Of a stretch of DNA of 64,000 bases, positions 8,160 to 15,384 are shown piece by piece. The notes under the pieces are model-generated. The model worked only from the letters and a program-made list of their open reading frames with translations, searched no databases and was not told the origin of the DNA. The stretch's first letter is position 1. The number at the start of each line of letters is the position of its first letter. The position numbers and the translations under genes were made by a program. Source of the DNA: Microbulbifer agarilyticus S89. Lineage in GTDB: Bacteria; Pseudomonadota; Gammaproteobacteria; Pseudomonadales; Cellvibrionaceae. The DNA lies in the NCBI RefSeq assembly GCF_000220505.1, contig NZ_AFPJ01000007.1, positions 124,001-188,000 on the forward strand. The letters are read 5' to 3'.

Positions 8160-9008
8160 ATGCAGGAATTTCTGAGCACGCTGCTCGACGTCGAACGATT
8201 AGATAGCAACCTATATCGCAGCCGCAGCCATGTAGAGAACTACAGAAAAGTGCTATTTGGCGGCCAAGTGCTCGGTCAGGCCCTGATGGCAGCAGCGCGG
8301 ACGGTGGAAGACCGCCTGCCCCATTCTCTGCACGCCTACTTCCTGCGCCCTGGCTCCAGCGAAATGCCGGTAATCTACGATGTGGACCCCATTCGCGACG
8401 GCGGCAGCTTCACCACCCGCCGGGTGGTAGCGCGTCAGAACGGCAAAGCCATTTTCAATATGTCCTGCTCGTTTCAGATCGATGAGCCGGGATTCGATCA
8501 TCAAACTGACATGCCCACCGAGGGCGTTATTCCCCCTGAAAAGCTGAAAAACACCCAGCAGCTGGCGGAAGAAGCCGGCATGAATGACCCTGCGCACAAC
8601 CAGCGTCGCTACATGGTGGACTTCCGCCCGGTGGATCCAATGAGCTATTTTGGCGCCGCTGTGCGCGAGCCACGCTGTATGTTCTGGTTCAAGGTGGACA
8701 GCGAGCTTTCCGACGACCCGATCGAACACCGCAGCGCGCTGTGCTACGCCTCGGATATGGCACTGCTTGGCACCAGCCTGCAGCCGCACCCCATCAGCCT
8801 GTTTGACCCGCATATGATGCCGGCAAGCCTGGATCACGCCATGTGGTTCCACCGCCACTTCCGTGCCGACGATTGGCTGCTGTACGTGACCGACAGCCCC
8901 TCGGCGAGCGGTGCCCGCGGTTATTGCCGTGGCCAGATCTTTACCCGTGACGGCCGCCTGGTTGCGTCCACCACCCAGGAAGGCCTGATTCGCAAGATCG
9001 ACCGCTAA
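8160..9008 (+). CDS. tesB: Acyl-CoA thioesterase II
   Basis: A 282-residue double-hotdog thioesterase hydrolysing medium and long-chain acyl-CoAs to free fatty acids and CoA in the cytoplasm. It matches the TesB length and begins with the expected pattern (LDVERLDSNLYRSRS then GGQVLGQALMAAARTV). The mid-protein SLHAYFLRPG and DGGSFTTRRVVARQNGKAIF segments, and the late YASDMALLGTSL and SLDHAMWFHR segments, are hallmark TesB blocks. The ATG at 8160 is chosen over an in-frame ATG at 8088, which would add a 24-residue tail foreign to the family. A terminator follows directly. Confidence 0.95.
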   Translation: MQEFLSTLLDVERLDSNLYRSRSHVENYRKVLFGGQVLGQALMAAARTVEDRLPHSLHAYFLRPGSSEMPVIYDVDPIRDGGSFTTRRVVARQNGKAIFNMSCSFQIDEPGFDHQTDMPTEGVIPPEKLKNTQQLAEEAGMNDPAHNQRRYMVDFRPVDPMSYFGAAVREPRCMFWFKVDSELSDDPIEHRSALCYASDMALLGTSLQPHPISLFDPHMMPASLDHAMWFHRHFRADDWLLYVTDSPSASGARGYCRGQIFTRDGRLVASTTQEGLIRKIDR

Positions 9009-9021
9009 GCCGCATCGTGCA

Positions 9022-9060
9022 AACCTGCCGCCCGCAGCAATCGCGGCAGGTTCGTAAATT
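9022..9060 (+). terminator. Intrinsic terminator of tesB
   Basis: A perfect 10-bp stem (AACCTGCCGC with GCGGCAGGTT, 11-base loop), starting 13 bases after the tesB stop and followed by TCGTAAATTT, a weak T-rich tail. Confidence 0.7.
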
Positions 9061-9075
9061 TAATGAAATCAGTGG

Positions 9076-9103
9076 TTTACAGCCCGTGACCGGCTGTTAT
9101 AAT
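9076..9103 (+). promoter_or_regulatory. Promoter of tRNA-Pro
   Basis: TTTACA (9076-9081), a 16-bp spacer and a perfect TATAAT (9098-9103), followed by a GC-rich discriminator (GCCGCCCGC) of the kind found at stringently controlled stable-RNA promoters. The tRNA begins 45 bases downstream of the -10. Confidence 0.85.
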
Positions 9104-9148
9104 GCCGCCCGCTTTGCAACAAAGCGCGAGCAATTTGCTCGACCTAGT

Positions 9149-9225
<77 letters not shown>

Positions 9226-9351
9226 TTTTCCCTCCTACCGCTTTCTCATTTTTACACTTCACTGATTGAGCCAGAATCTGCGGCACTGATACCCTTGTTT
9301 GTGGTCACAGACACCAGATTTAACCATTCGACATGGGTTTGAGTTCTACCA

Positions 9352-10590
9352 GTGCGTTTATTTTTACGATTCCTCCTGATTCTCGTCACCCTCTCCCCCT
9401 GGGTTACCGCCAACGCCAAGGGCGTGGATTACTACGATGTGCGCTATCAGGCAGCGCTCAAGCCTGAAACTGGCATGGCCGACGTCACCATTACTCTGTC
9501 TGGTGATGAACTGCCGAGTAAACTCACGCTGCACTTGAAGCCTGCGCGCCACCACAACATCGAGGGCGACGGTGATATCGAGATGGATGGCGACAAGGCG
9601 ATCTGGACCCCCAAGGGGAAGACTTCCAGCATCCACTACCAGTTCAAGATCGATAAGAAAAAGGGTTCTGGTCATTACGATTCGCGCATCACCGATGATT
9701 GGGCGATTTTGCGCACCGACAAGTTGATCCCACCCATTTCCACCCGCGCACCGCAACGGCTGCACTCCCGCGCTACCCTGGAAATCACTACCCCGAAGAA
9801 CTGGCGCAGCCTTGCGCCCTACCAAAAAGATGAAGCCGGAGTCTTTATTCTCAAAGATGACGGACGCCGTTTTATTCGCCCGAAAGGCTGGATGATTGCC
9901 GGTGACCTGGGGAGCCGACAAGAATTTATTGATGGCACCGACACCGTTGTAGCTGGCCCCCGTGGCAAGGATATCCGACGGCAAGATACGCTCGCCTTTC
10001 TCAACTGGACACTTCCGGAACTGAAAAAAGTCTTTCCATTGTTCCCGGACAAACTGCTGATTGTCATGGCGCCCGACCCCATGTGGCGTGGCGGACTTTC
10101 CGGTACCCGATCCCTGTTTATCCACTCGGACCGGCCACTCATCTCGGGGAACCGTACCAGCAGCTTGCTGCATGAGCTAATCCACGTGGGCACCGGTATT
10201 CGCGGTGACAAGGAAAGCGACTGGATTGTAGAAGGCATCGCAGAGTACTACTCGCTACAGACCCTGCGTCGCACGGGCGGTATCAGCGAGCGCCGCTACC
10301 AGGAAACCATGGAGAAACTCGCCGCCTGGGGCGAGGAATCCCCCGACCTCTTGGTGAAGCGCTCTTCTGGCCCAATCACGGCACGCGCGGCTGTTGTTAT
10401 GGGGGAAATAGACCTCTACATTCAGAGCGCTAGCGATGGTGAACGCAGCTTGGACGATGTGGTAACCGCAATGGCGGCTGATCGCGGGGAAATCACCCTG
10501 GACCGGTTTCGCAAGCTCGCAGAAGAGGCCGCAGGCAGCGAAGTTCCCCAGCTAGACCGGACATTTCTTTCAGGCAAAAAAAAGCCCTGA
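9352..10590 (+). CDS. Exported HExxH (gluzincin-type) metallopeptidase
   Basis: A 412-residue protein with a signal peptide (MRLFLRFLLILVTLSPWVTANA). Residues 25-150 form a beta-rich domain reminiscent of the N-terminal region of M61/M1-like peptidases. The zinc site is H274-E-L-I-H278, with WIVEGIAEYY supplying E294 as probable third ligand, spaced as in gluzincins. Residue E275 would be the catalytic base. The substrate is unknown. The start is GTG at 9352, as no in-frame ATG exists before the signal peptide. The C-terminus is Lys-rich, from an A8 run just before the stop. The last codons and the stop form the left arm of a terminator hairpin used by the opposite strand. Confidence 0.8.
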   Translation: MRLFLRFLLILVTLSPWVTANAKGVDYYDVRYQAALKPETGMADVTITLSGDELPSKLTLHLKPARHHNIEGDGDIEMDGDKAIWTPKGKTSSIHYQFKIDKKKGSGHYDSRITDDWAILRTDKLIPPISTRAPQRLHSRATLEITTPKNWRSLAPYQKDEAGVFILKDDGRRFIRPKGWMIAGDLGSRQEFIDGTDTVVAGPRGKDIRRQDTLAFLNWTLPELKKVFPLFPDKLLIVMAPDPMWRGGLSGTRSLFIHSDRPLISGNRTSSLLHELIHVGTGIRGDKESDWIVEGIAEYYSLQTLRRTGGISERRYQETMEKLAAWGEESPDLLVKRSSGPITARAAVVMGEIDLYIQSASDGERSLDDVVTAMAADRGEITLDRFRKLAEEAAGSEVPQLDRTFLSGKKKP

Positions 10591-10850
10591 CGACGGGGGG
10601 GGGGGAGAGCGTCAGGGCCAAGACCATTAGGAGTGAAACTTGGAGGATTTCATCCTTACAACACACGGGGCACCCGTATGGAGGAAGGTGCCCGGCCGGC
10701 ACTACTAAACACGACGTGGGGGGAGATGTGTGCTAGCCAGCTACTCTCAGTATTAGCCAGCCCCGCAGGATTTCCAGCATGATTCCAGATTCGTTTAGAA
10801 CAAATCGCAATAGCAGTCCGCTTTTCATTCTGGCTAGTTATTATAGGAAC
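10575..10850 (-). ncRNA. Candidate small RNA ending in an intrinsic terminator
   Basis: No protein gene explains the terminator at 10584-10618, which works only for minus-strand transcription. Upstream on that strand, TATAAT occurs at 10845-10840 without a good -35. A transcript of about 255 nt would run from roughly 10833 to 10575. It can fold: CTAGCCAG near its 5' end pairs perfectly with CTGGCTAG about 90 bases on, GGGCACC pairs with GGTGCCC around a 12-base loop, and CCAAG pairs with CTTGG just before the terminator. It matches no RNA family I recognise. A short reading frame (10859-10656) lacks a ribosome site and protein features. Confidence 0.4.
10576..10618 (-). terminator. Strong minus-strand intrinsic terminator with C11 loop
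   Basis: A perfect 9-bp stem GCCCTGACG/CGTCAGGGC (10584-10592 with 10610-10618), followed on the minus strand by eight T residues. The loop contains an uninterrupted run of 11 C (G on the plus strand, 10595-10605). The plus-strand side has no T-run, so it does not end the peptidase gene it overlaps. Confidence 0.8.
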
Positions 10851-11043
10851 CCGAAACATGGCATTTGCTTACTTTTCACTCACCGGTGAGAAGTTCGAGA
10901 AATTGCCTTGACTAATCCTTCGCAGGCCATAGAATAGCGCCCTCTTACACGCCCTGAGGCGCGTAAGTATCAGAAAACGCTGGGATTTTTGGCGATCATC
11001 CGCTAAACTCCGCGACGTTTTCATCGCTTGATGCGACACCTAT
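10591..11043. other. Gene-free 450-bp stretch between peptidase gene and tRNA-Cys
   Basis: Holds the minus-strand terminator and candidate small RNA, a perfect palindrome CTCACCGGTGAG (10879-10890), the tRNA promoter (10908-10935) and a tRNA leader of about 105 bases. No protein gene is supported on either strand. Confidence 0.6.
10908..10935 (+). promoter_or_regulatory. Promoter of the tRNA-Cys/tRNA-Leu operon
   Basis: TTGACT (10908-10913), a 16-bp spacer and TAGAAT (10930-10935), then a GC-rich discriminator (AGCGCCC). It lies 108 bases before tRNA-Cys. It is the only good promoter in the interval. Confidence 0.75.
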
Positions 11044-11117
11044 GGCTAGGTGGCAGAGTGGTCATGCAGCGGACTGCAACTCCGTGTACGCCGGTTCGAT
11101 TCCGACCCTAGCCTCCA
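11044..11117 (+). tRNA. tRNA-Cys (anticodon GCA)
   Basis: A 74-nt cloverleaf with encoded CCA. Acceptor arms GGCTAGG and CCTAGCC pair. The anticodon arm GCGGA/TCCGT frames CTGCAAC, giving GCA. The T arm contains CCGGTTCGATTCCG. It is the first gene of a two-tRNA unit with tRNA-Leu 71 bases downstream. Confidence 0.96.
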
Positions 11118-11188
11118 TATTTCTTGGTCAGCCTATTCAGGCTTGCCAGCATCACTGGCCAACAAACGAGCCAGCTGAGCATCCACTG

Positions 11189-11274
11189 GCCCGGGTGGTG
11201 GAATTGGTAGACACAAGGGATTTAAAATCCCTCGACTTCTGGTCGTGCGGGTTCAAGTCCCGCCCCGGGCACCA
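11189..11274 (+). tRNA. tRNA-Leu (anticodon TAA)
   Basis: An 86-nt class II tRNA with encoded CCA. Acceptor arms GCCCGGG and CCCGGGC pair. The anticodon arm GGGAT/ATCCC frames TTTAAAA, giving TAA. It has a long variable arm (TCGACTTCTGGTCG) and T arm GCGGGTTCAAGTCCCGC. In enterics the cysT-leuZ pair follows pgsA on the same strand. Here it faces pgsA across three accessory genes. Confidence 0.96.
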
Positions 11275-11421
11275 CTCCTCCTCCCGCACCAAATTCTGAA
11301 TCCTTATCTCGTTACTATCCGAGCTATTTCCCGCGCAATTTCCGGCCGTCTTTTCCGTCCCGGCTGCTACTGCCGAAACACCTCGACACAACTACACTCA
11401 AGAACAAACGGCAGAATATGA

Positions 11422-12504
11422 GTGTGCGCTGTGCGAAGACCTTACCAAAACCCAGATTTTCATACTCGCCTATCCGCTGTACGCGAGCCCCTTTTAAAGT
11501 TCGGCCTGCAACTGCTTTGTTTCATTTGTGTTGCTCTGCACCTGCACCCTGCTCACGGTACTGAGCCGGTAACACCCGAAAACTACATCCGTGCCGAAGT
11601 CGATTTCGCACTTGCTGACTTTCAAAAAAATGCTGGCGGCAAGGTGAATACGTTTTTCTACATCACGGAACCGACTCCTCTCGATAACCAAACTGTCGTG
11701 CGCATGAATCGCGACACGCTCTACGCCGGTGCCGTAGTTGACACCGAGGGTGGTGCCACGATCACCATTCCAGAATTTCCCGATGATCGATATTTCTCCG
11801 TGTACGTGGTCGACAATGATCACTATGCCGCTGCGGTGTATTACACCCCGGGCACTCATAAACTCCCGGAAGACACCAAGTATGCCGCGGTTATTCAGCG
11901 CATCCAGCTAAAAGATCCCAGTGACCCCAAAGATGTAGCCCTGGTAAACGCAATGCAAAAAAAGATCACGATTAACGCGACCAGCGCCGACCCATTTCCC
12001 ACACCGTTGTGGGATAAAGATTCCATGCTCACCCTGCGCAAGGAGTACGAGAAAGAGTTCCAGCAATTTGATCAATACGAGCCCGACTGGATGGGACCCC
12101 GGGGAGAAGTCAATGAACAGACCCGCCATCTGGCCGTCGCTGGAGCCATATATTTGTTTCCGGAAAAAGACGCCGTATACATCAACTACACCGGCCCGCA
12201 AGACGGATCAAAGTGCTACCGGGCAAACTATGCGGTACCGGACAACAATGCCTTTTGGTCCATCACCGTGTACGGGGATGATGGATTTATGAAGTCTGGC
12301 AACAACATTATTAATGACCGCAATGTGACGCTGAATAAAGACAACACCTTTACCGCTTACTTCGGCAGTGAACAAGCTTGCGGCAACCAAGCAAACCGTG
12401 TGGATATTACTGATGGCTGGAACTTCCTGATGCGCGTCTATCGGCCTGGCCCTGCGGTATTGAAAAGGGAATACAACTTGCCACCGGTGCAGGTGGTGGA
12501 GTAG
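11422..12504 (+). CDS. DUF1254/DUF1214 domain protein, exported
   Basis: 360 residues. A hydrophobic segment near residues 25-45 (FGLQLLCFICVALHLHPAHG) looks like a signal peptide behind an unusually long basic N-terminus, so the true start may be later. The only start in frame upstream of it is GTG at 11422, while an ATG four bases earlier is out of frame. The N-terminal half fits DUF1254 (MNRDTLYAGAVVDTEGGATI, then FPDDRYFSVYVVDNDHY). The C-terminal half fits DUF1214 (AFWSITVYGDDGFM and a final VYRPGPAVLKREYNLPPVQ). Such proteins are widespread in bacteria without a proven activity. It lies 147 bases after tRNA-Leu and may be the first gene of an insertion. Confidence 0.85.
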   Translation: MCAVRRPYQNPDFHTRLSAVREPLLKFGLQLLCFICVALHLHPAHGTEPVTPENYIRAEVDFALADFQKNAGGKVNTFFYITEPTPLDNQTVVRMNRDTLYAGAVVDTEGGATITIPEFPDDRYFSVYVVDNDHYAAAVYYTPGTHKLPEDTKYAAVIQRIQLKDPSDPKDVALVNAMQKKITINATSADPFPTPLWDKDSMLTLRKEYEKEFQQFDQYEPDWMGPRGEVNEQTRHLAVAGAIYLFPEKDAVYINYTGPQDGSKCYRANYAVPDNNAFWSITVYGDDGFMKSGNNIINDRNVTLNKDNTFTAYFGSEQACGNQANRVDITDGWNFLMRVYRPGPAVLKREYNLPPVQVVE

Positions 12505-12539
12505 CGCATCGCAATGGCGGCATCAGTACCTGCAATATA

Positions 12540-13940
12540 ATGCTCGAACTCATTGGCATAGCGGTCATTGCTGCAGTCTGTGTTGCGGCCTGTGTTGCGG
12601 CCTTCCGCGTCGTCGCACATCGGAGCAATGCCCAGAATCCACTCAGGCAGCCGCGAGAGGCATTGCGAGCAGTATTGGCAATGAGTGCAAAACTCGCTTG
12701 TTCTGCCCACAATATTTCCGGATTCTCCGCGACGCGGATACGCCGCGATCTATGCAAATACTCCCCCCTCTTTCGCCTTGTGACAATCCGCCACGACGGC
12801 CAGCTCACAACGGCAAGCCTCGGAAAACTCTTTACCGTGCGTGCGCGATATCGGCCGATGCTAGGCTCGGCGATATTTTCTCCCTTAAATGCCGGGTACG
12901 AACAACACCTTTCTACTTACGTGCCAGCGAATACAAATAGGCGGGACGTCAAATCACCTGGTGCCGGTATCCGGTACCAGAATAGCCAGCTGCAGCAGCT
13001 GTTATGCCAACAGGTACGGCTAGACAACCTTATGGGGCTGGACACGCGCGCAGTACTGGTAATGCGTGACTGGCGTATTCTTGGAGAAGCCTATGGCAGT
13101 GGGATTACCGCCACCACGCCACTGTTCGGCTGGTCATTAACGAAGAGCGTCATTGCCCTGCTCCTCGGCCGCATGGAAACCCTCGGCTTGATGGATAGAC
13201 ACGCTGGCGAGCTGTTCCCCGCTTGGTCTGGTGACGACCGCTCAGTGATTACATTGCATAACCTGCTACAAATGTGTGATGGGCTGCACTTCTGCGAAGA
13301 CTATCGGCTGGGTAGCGACGTAACGCGTATGTTGTTCGGCCGCGCCCCCTGCTCCCGCTATGCGCTGGAGCGGCCCCTGCAGCATACGCCCGGCACGCAG
13401 TTCTCATACGCATCAGGGAGCACCAACCTACTGACACGCTGGATGCACGAGAGACTGGGTGGAACGGAGAAAGTTTTGCATTTTCTGCAAAAGGTATTCA
13501 TAGAGCCACTCGACACACCCAGCGTATTGATCGAACTGGATGATGATGGCGTTCTGGTAGGCAGCTCCTATGGATACGGTACTGCTCGCGATTGGGCGCG
13601 TATTGGACAACTCTACGCCTCTTCCGGCGCGCTTGCCGGCACGCCTCACGAGACACCTTTTATTGATCCTCACTGGATCTCCCAGGCCGCTCAACCCAAC
13701 ACTAGCGACAACGACATTCGTTACGGCTACCAACTCTGGCTAAATTGCCCGGGACGCAGCCAAACGCCATGCCTACACCCACGCCTACCAGAAGACAGTC
13801 TTTTCATGCTGGGAAACCGCGAGCAGAAAGTCATGGTGTCGGCATCTCGGAATATTGTAATAGTCCGGCTCGGCTGGTCTGCAACGCCCTATCCTGTCGA
13901 AGAGCGGTTTGCAGAAATTCTCGAAGCCGTTGCGGACTAA
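12540..13940 (+). CDS. Serine hydrolase of the beta-lactamase (class C/esterase) fold, membrane-anchored
   Basis: 466 residues with an N-terminal hydrophobic anchor (LIGIAVIAAVCVAACVAAF, residues 3-21). The nucleophile motif is S199-L-T-K202 in GWSLTKSVIALLLGRM. The second motif is the Tyr of FSYASGSTNLL. These are SxxK and YxN-like elements of serine beta-lactamase-fold hydrolases such as 6-aminohexanoate-dimer hydrolase and EstB-type esterases. Residues 22-150 are poorly conserved-looking. Substrate is unknown, and a true beta-lactamase is not implied. The gene is 35 bases after the DUF1254 gene and on the same strand. Confidence 0.85.
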   Translation: MLELIGIAVIAAVCVAACVAAFRVVAHRSNAQNPLRQPREALRAVLAMSAKLACSAHNISGFSATRIRRDLCKYSPLFRLVTIRHDGQLTTASLGKLFTVRARYRPMLGSAIFSPLNAGYEQHLSTYVPANTNRRDVKSPGAGIRYQNSQLQQLLCQQVRLDNLMGLDTRAVLVMRDWRILGEAYGSGITATTPLFGWSLTKSVIALLLGRMETLGLMDRHAGELFPAWSGDDRSVITLHNLLQMCDGLHFCEDYRLGSDVTRMLFGRAPCSRYALERPLQHTPGTQFSYASGSTNLLTRWMHERLGGTEKVLHFLQKVFIEPLDTPSVLIELDDDGVLVGSSYGYGTARDWARIGQLYASSGALAGTPHETPFIDPHWISQAAQPNTSDNDIRYGYQLWLNCPGRSQTPCLHPRLPEDSLFMLGNREQKVMVSASRNIVIVRLGWSATPYPVEERFAEILEAVAD

Positions 13941-13990
13941 TCGCGGCCGCACACGGCTATCGGCCCTGCATCCATGACCCAGCGCCGCCT

Positions 13991-14602
13991 TCAACCTTTG
14001 CGAGAGTTCGCCAACATCGCCAGGATGAGCTGCGATTCATTGGGCTTTACCTGCAGACCATACTTTTCCGCAATACCCAGAAAACGGCGCAAGTAATATT
14101 CCCGGACCGGGCCGTAGGGCGGCATCCACTCATCAGGCCCCTTGTGTCCCTTGCTCTGATTGCGCCCGTCATCGACGAGCCACAGGTTATCGGGATCCTC
14201 GGCAAAAGCGCGCTTCTGCTCGCGCGACCACTGTGCCCCACCTCTTTCATGCGCCCATTTAAGCGGCACGATGTGTTCGACATCCAGGTCGGACGCCAAC
14301 TCAAAAAACTGGCCGGTGTACGGGTCCATCCAGAGACCACCCTGTACCTGGCAACGGCGCGCATCGGCATACGTGATTGGAGCGAGCGAATAACGCTCAA
14401 GGAGTTCGTGACGGGTGTTCTGGCAATCGCGATCGGTATCCGACCACTTTGGGAGCCACTCTGCTCGCTTGTATTTGTTGCTTTCAGCGGCGTTAGCCCC
14501 GGAGCCAATACAGCATAGGGCAGCAACAAGGGTGACGATTGAACGTGTGTATTTTTGAGGGAAAAATAAGCGAAAAGGCACGATAACTCCATTGGCGCAC
14601 AA
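13991..14602 (-). CDS. Exported HNH endonuclease family protein
   Basis: 203 residues with a signal peptide (FPQKYTRSIVTLVAALCCIG, ending GANA near residue 38). The nuclease core is DLDVEHIVPLKWAHERGGAQ followed by NLWLVDDGRNQSKGHKGP and W-PP, the His-containing beta-beta-alpha metal layout of the HNH/DUF1524 group, with WMDPYTG upstream. It most resembles single-domain secreted nucleases that degrade extracellular DNA for nutrients. A role with ComEC-mediated DNA uptake is conceivable but nothing links them. It is convergent with the serine hydrolase gene, 50 bases apart. Confidence 0.82.
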   Translation of the reverse strand: MCANGVIVPFRLFFPQKYTRSIVTLVAALCCIGSGANAAESNKYKRAEWLPKWSDTDRDCQNTRHELLERYSLAPITYADARRCQVQGGLWMDPYTGQFFELASDLDVEHIVPLKWAHERGGAQWSREQKRAFAEDPDNLWLVDDGRNQSKGHKGPDEWMPPYGPVREYYLRRFLGIAEKYGLQVKPNESQLILAMLANSRKG

Positions 14603-14650
14603 ATGCTCGAATGGAACTATCGTACCGAATTGATTGCGACCTGAAAATCC

Positions 14651-14669
14651 GCGTCTCTACACGAGACGC
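14651..14669 (-). terminator. Terminator downstream of pgsA
   Basis: A perfect 7-bp stem GCGTCTC/GAGACGC with a 5-base loop. On the minus strand it is followed by GGATTTTC. It lies 28 bases past the pgsA stop and would end the uvrY-uvrC-pgsA direction of transcription. Confidence 0.6.
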
Positions 14670-14696
14670 CAGATCTGTGAACGCGTTATAAATCGA

Positions 14697-15263
14697 TTAG
14701 GAAGGGGACGAATCCTCGCCATTCAGCGCAGGCCAGGCCGCACGCAAATAGACCACCATCGTCCAAAGTGTCAGGGCAGCGGCGACATACAGCAGGATGT
14801 AGCCGATGGTTTCCATCACCGGGAACTCCTCCACATCAAAGGCCAGCAACACGATGATCGCGGCCATTTGCGCCGTGGTTTTAATCTTACCCACGTAGTT
14901 CACCGCGACGTTACCGCGCTGACCCAGTTCGGCCATCCACTCACGCAGGGCAGAAACCGCAATCTCGCGGCCGATAATAATGGCCGCGGCGATGGTAAAT
15001 AGGCGGTGGTCATGCAGGTCAACCAACAGTACCAGGGCCGTCGCCACCATCAGCTTATCCGCCACTGGGTCCAGGAAGGCACCAAAGGGGGTACTCTGAT
15101 TAAGCTTGCGTGCGAGATAGCCGTCAAGCCAGTCGGTCGCGGCGGCAATGGAGAAGATGAGAGCGGAGGCAACGTAGCTCCACTTGTAAGGAAGATAGAA
15201 AACCAGCACAAAAACCGGGATGAGCGCTACGCGCAGCAGGGTCAATTTGTTGGCGAGAGTCAT
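14697..15263 (-). CDS. pgsA: CDP-diacylglycerol-glycerol-3-phosphate 3-phosphatidyltransferase
   Basis: 188 residues, the normal length. This integral membrane enzyme makes phosphatidylglycerol phosphate, the first committed step to phosphatidylglycerol and cardiolipin. The CDP-alcohol phosphotransferase signature D-G-x2-A-R-x8-G-x3-D-x3-D is complete in [11 protein letters not shown] followed by [11 protein letters not shown]. Five to six hydrophobic segments are visible. The ATG at 15263 is chosen because AAGGA lies 7 bases upstream and the protein then opens [12 protein letters not shown] as in relatives. It follows uvrC on the same strand, the order conserved in enterics and pseudomonads. 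Confidence 0.97.
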   Translation of the reverse strand: MTLANKLTLLRVALIPVFVLVFYLPYKWSYVASALIFSIAAATDWLDGYLARKLNQSTPFGAFLDPVADKLMVATALVLLVDLHDHRLFTIAAAIIIGREIAVSALREWMAELGQRGNVAVNYVGKIKTTAQMAAIIVLLAFDVEEFPVMETIGYILLYVAAALTLWTMVVYLRAAWPALNGEDSSPS

Positions 15264-15384
15264 GCTGGTCCTTTTACATTCGCTGAACACACTTCGTCGG
15301 CACTGCGTAACTTAGCAATCTAGCGGCGAAAAATAAACGCTAATGGGCGATGCGCCCCCAGTGCGGAATATTTGTACAACGCAT

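Noticed and set aside
10600-10760. RsmY/RsmZ-type small RNA on the plus strand
   Set aside because: Two GGA-containing loops are present and the window encodes GacA, but there is no plus-strand terminator or promoter, and the only terminator serves the other strand.
12407-12808. Minus-strand frames overlapping the start of the serine hydrolase gene
   Set aside because: They oppose a gene with SxxK and YxN-type motifs and lack any family signal.
11189-14700. Genomic island integrated at tRNA-Leu
   Set aside because: No second copy of the tRNA 3' end and no integrase were found, so only an altered gene order is claimed.
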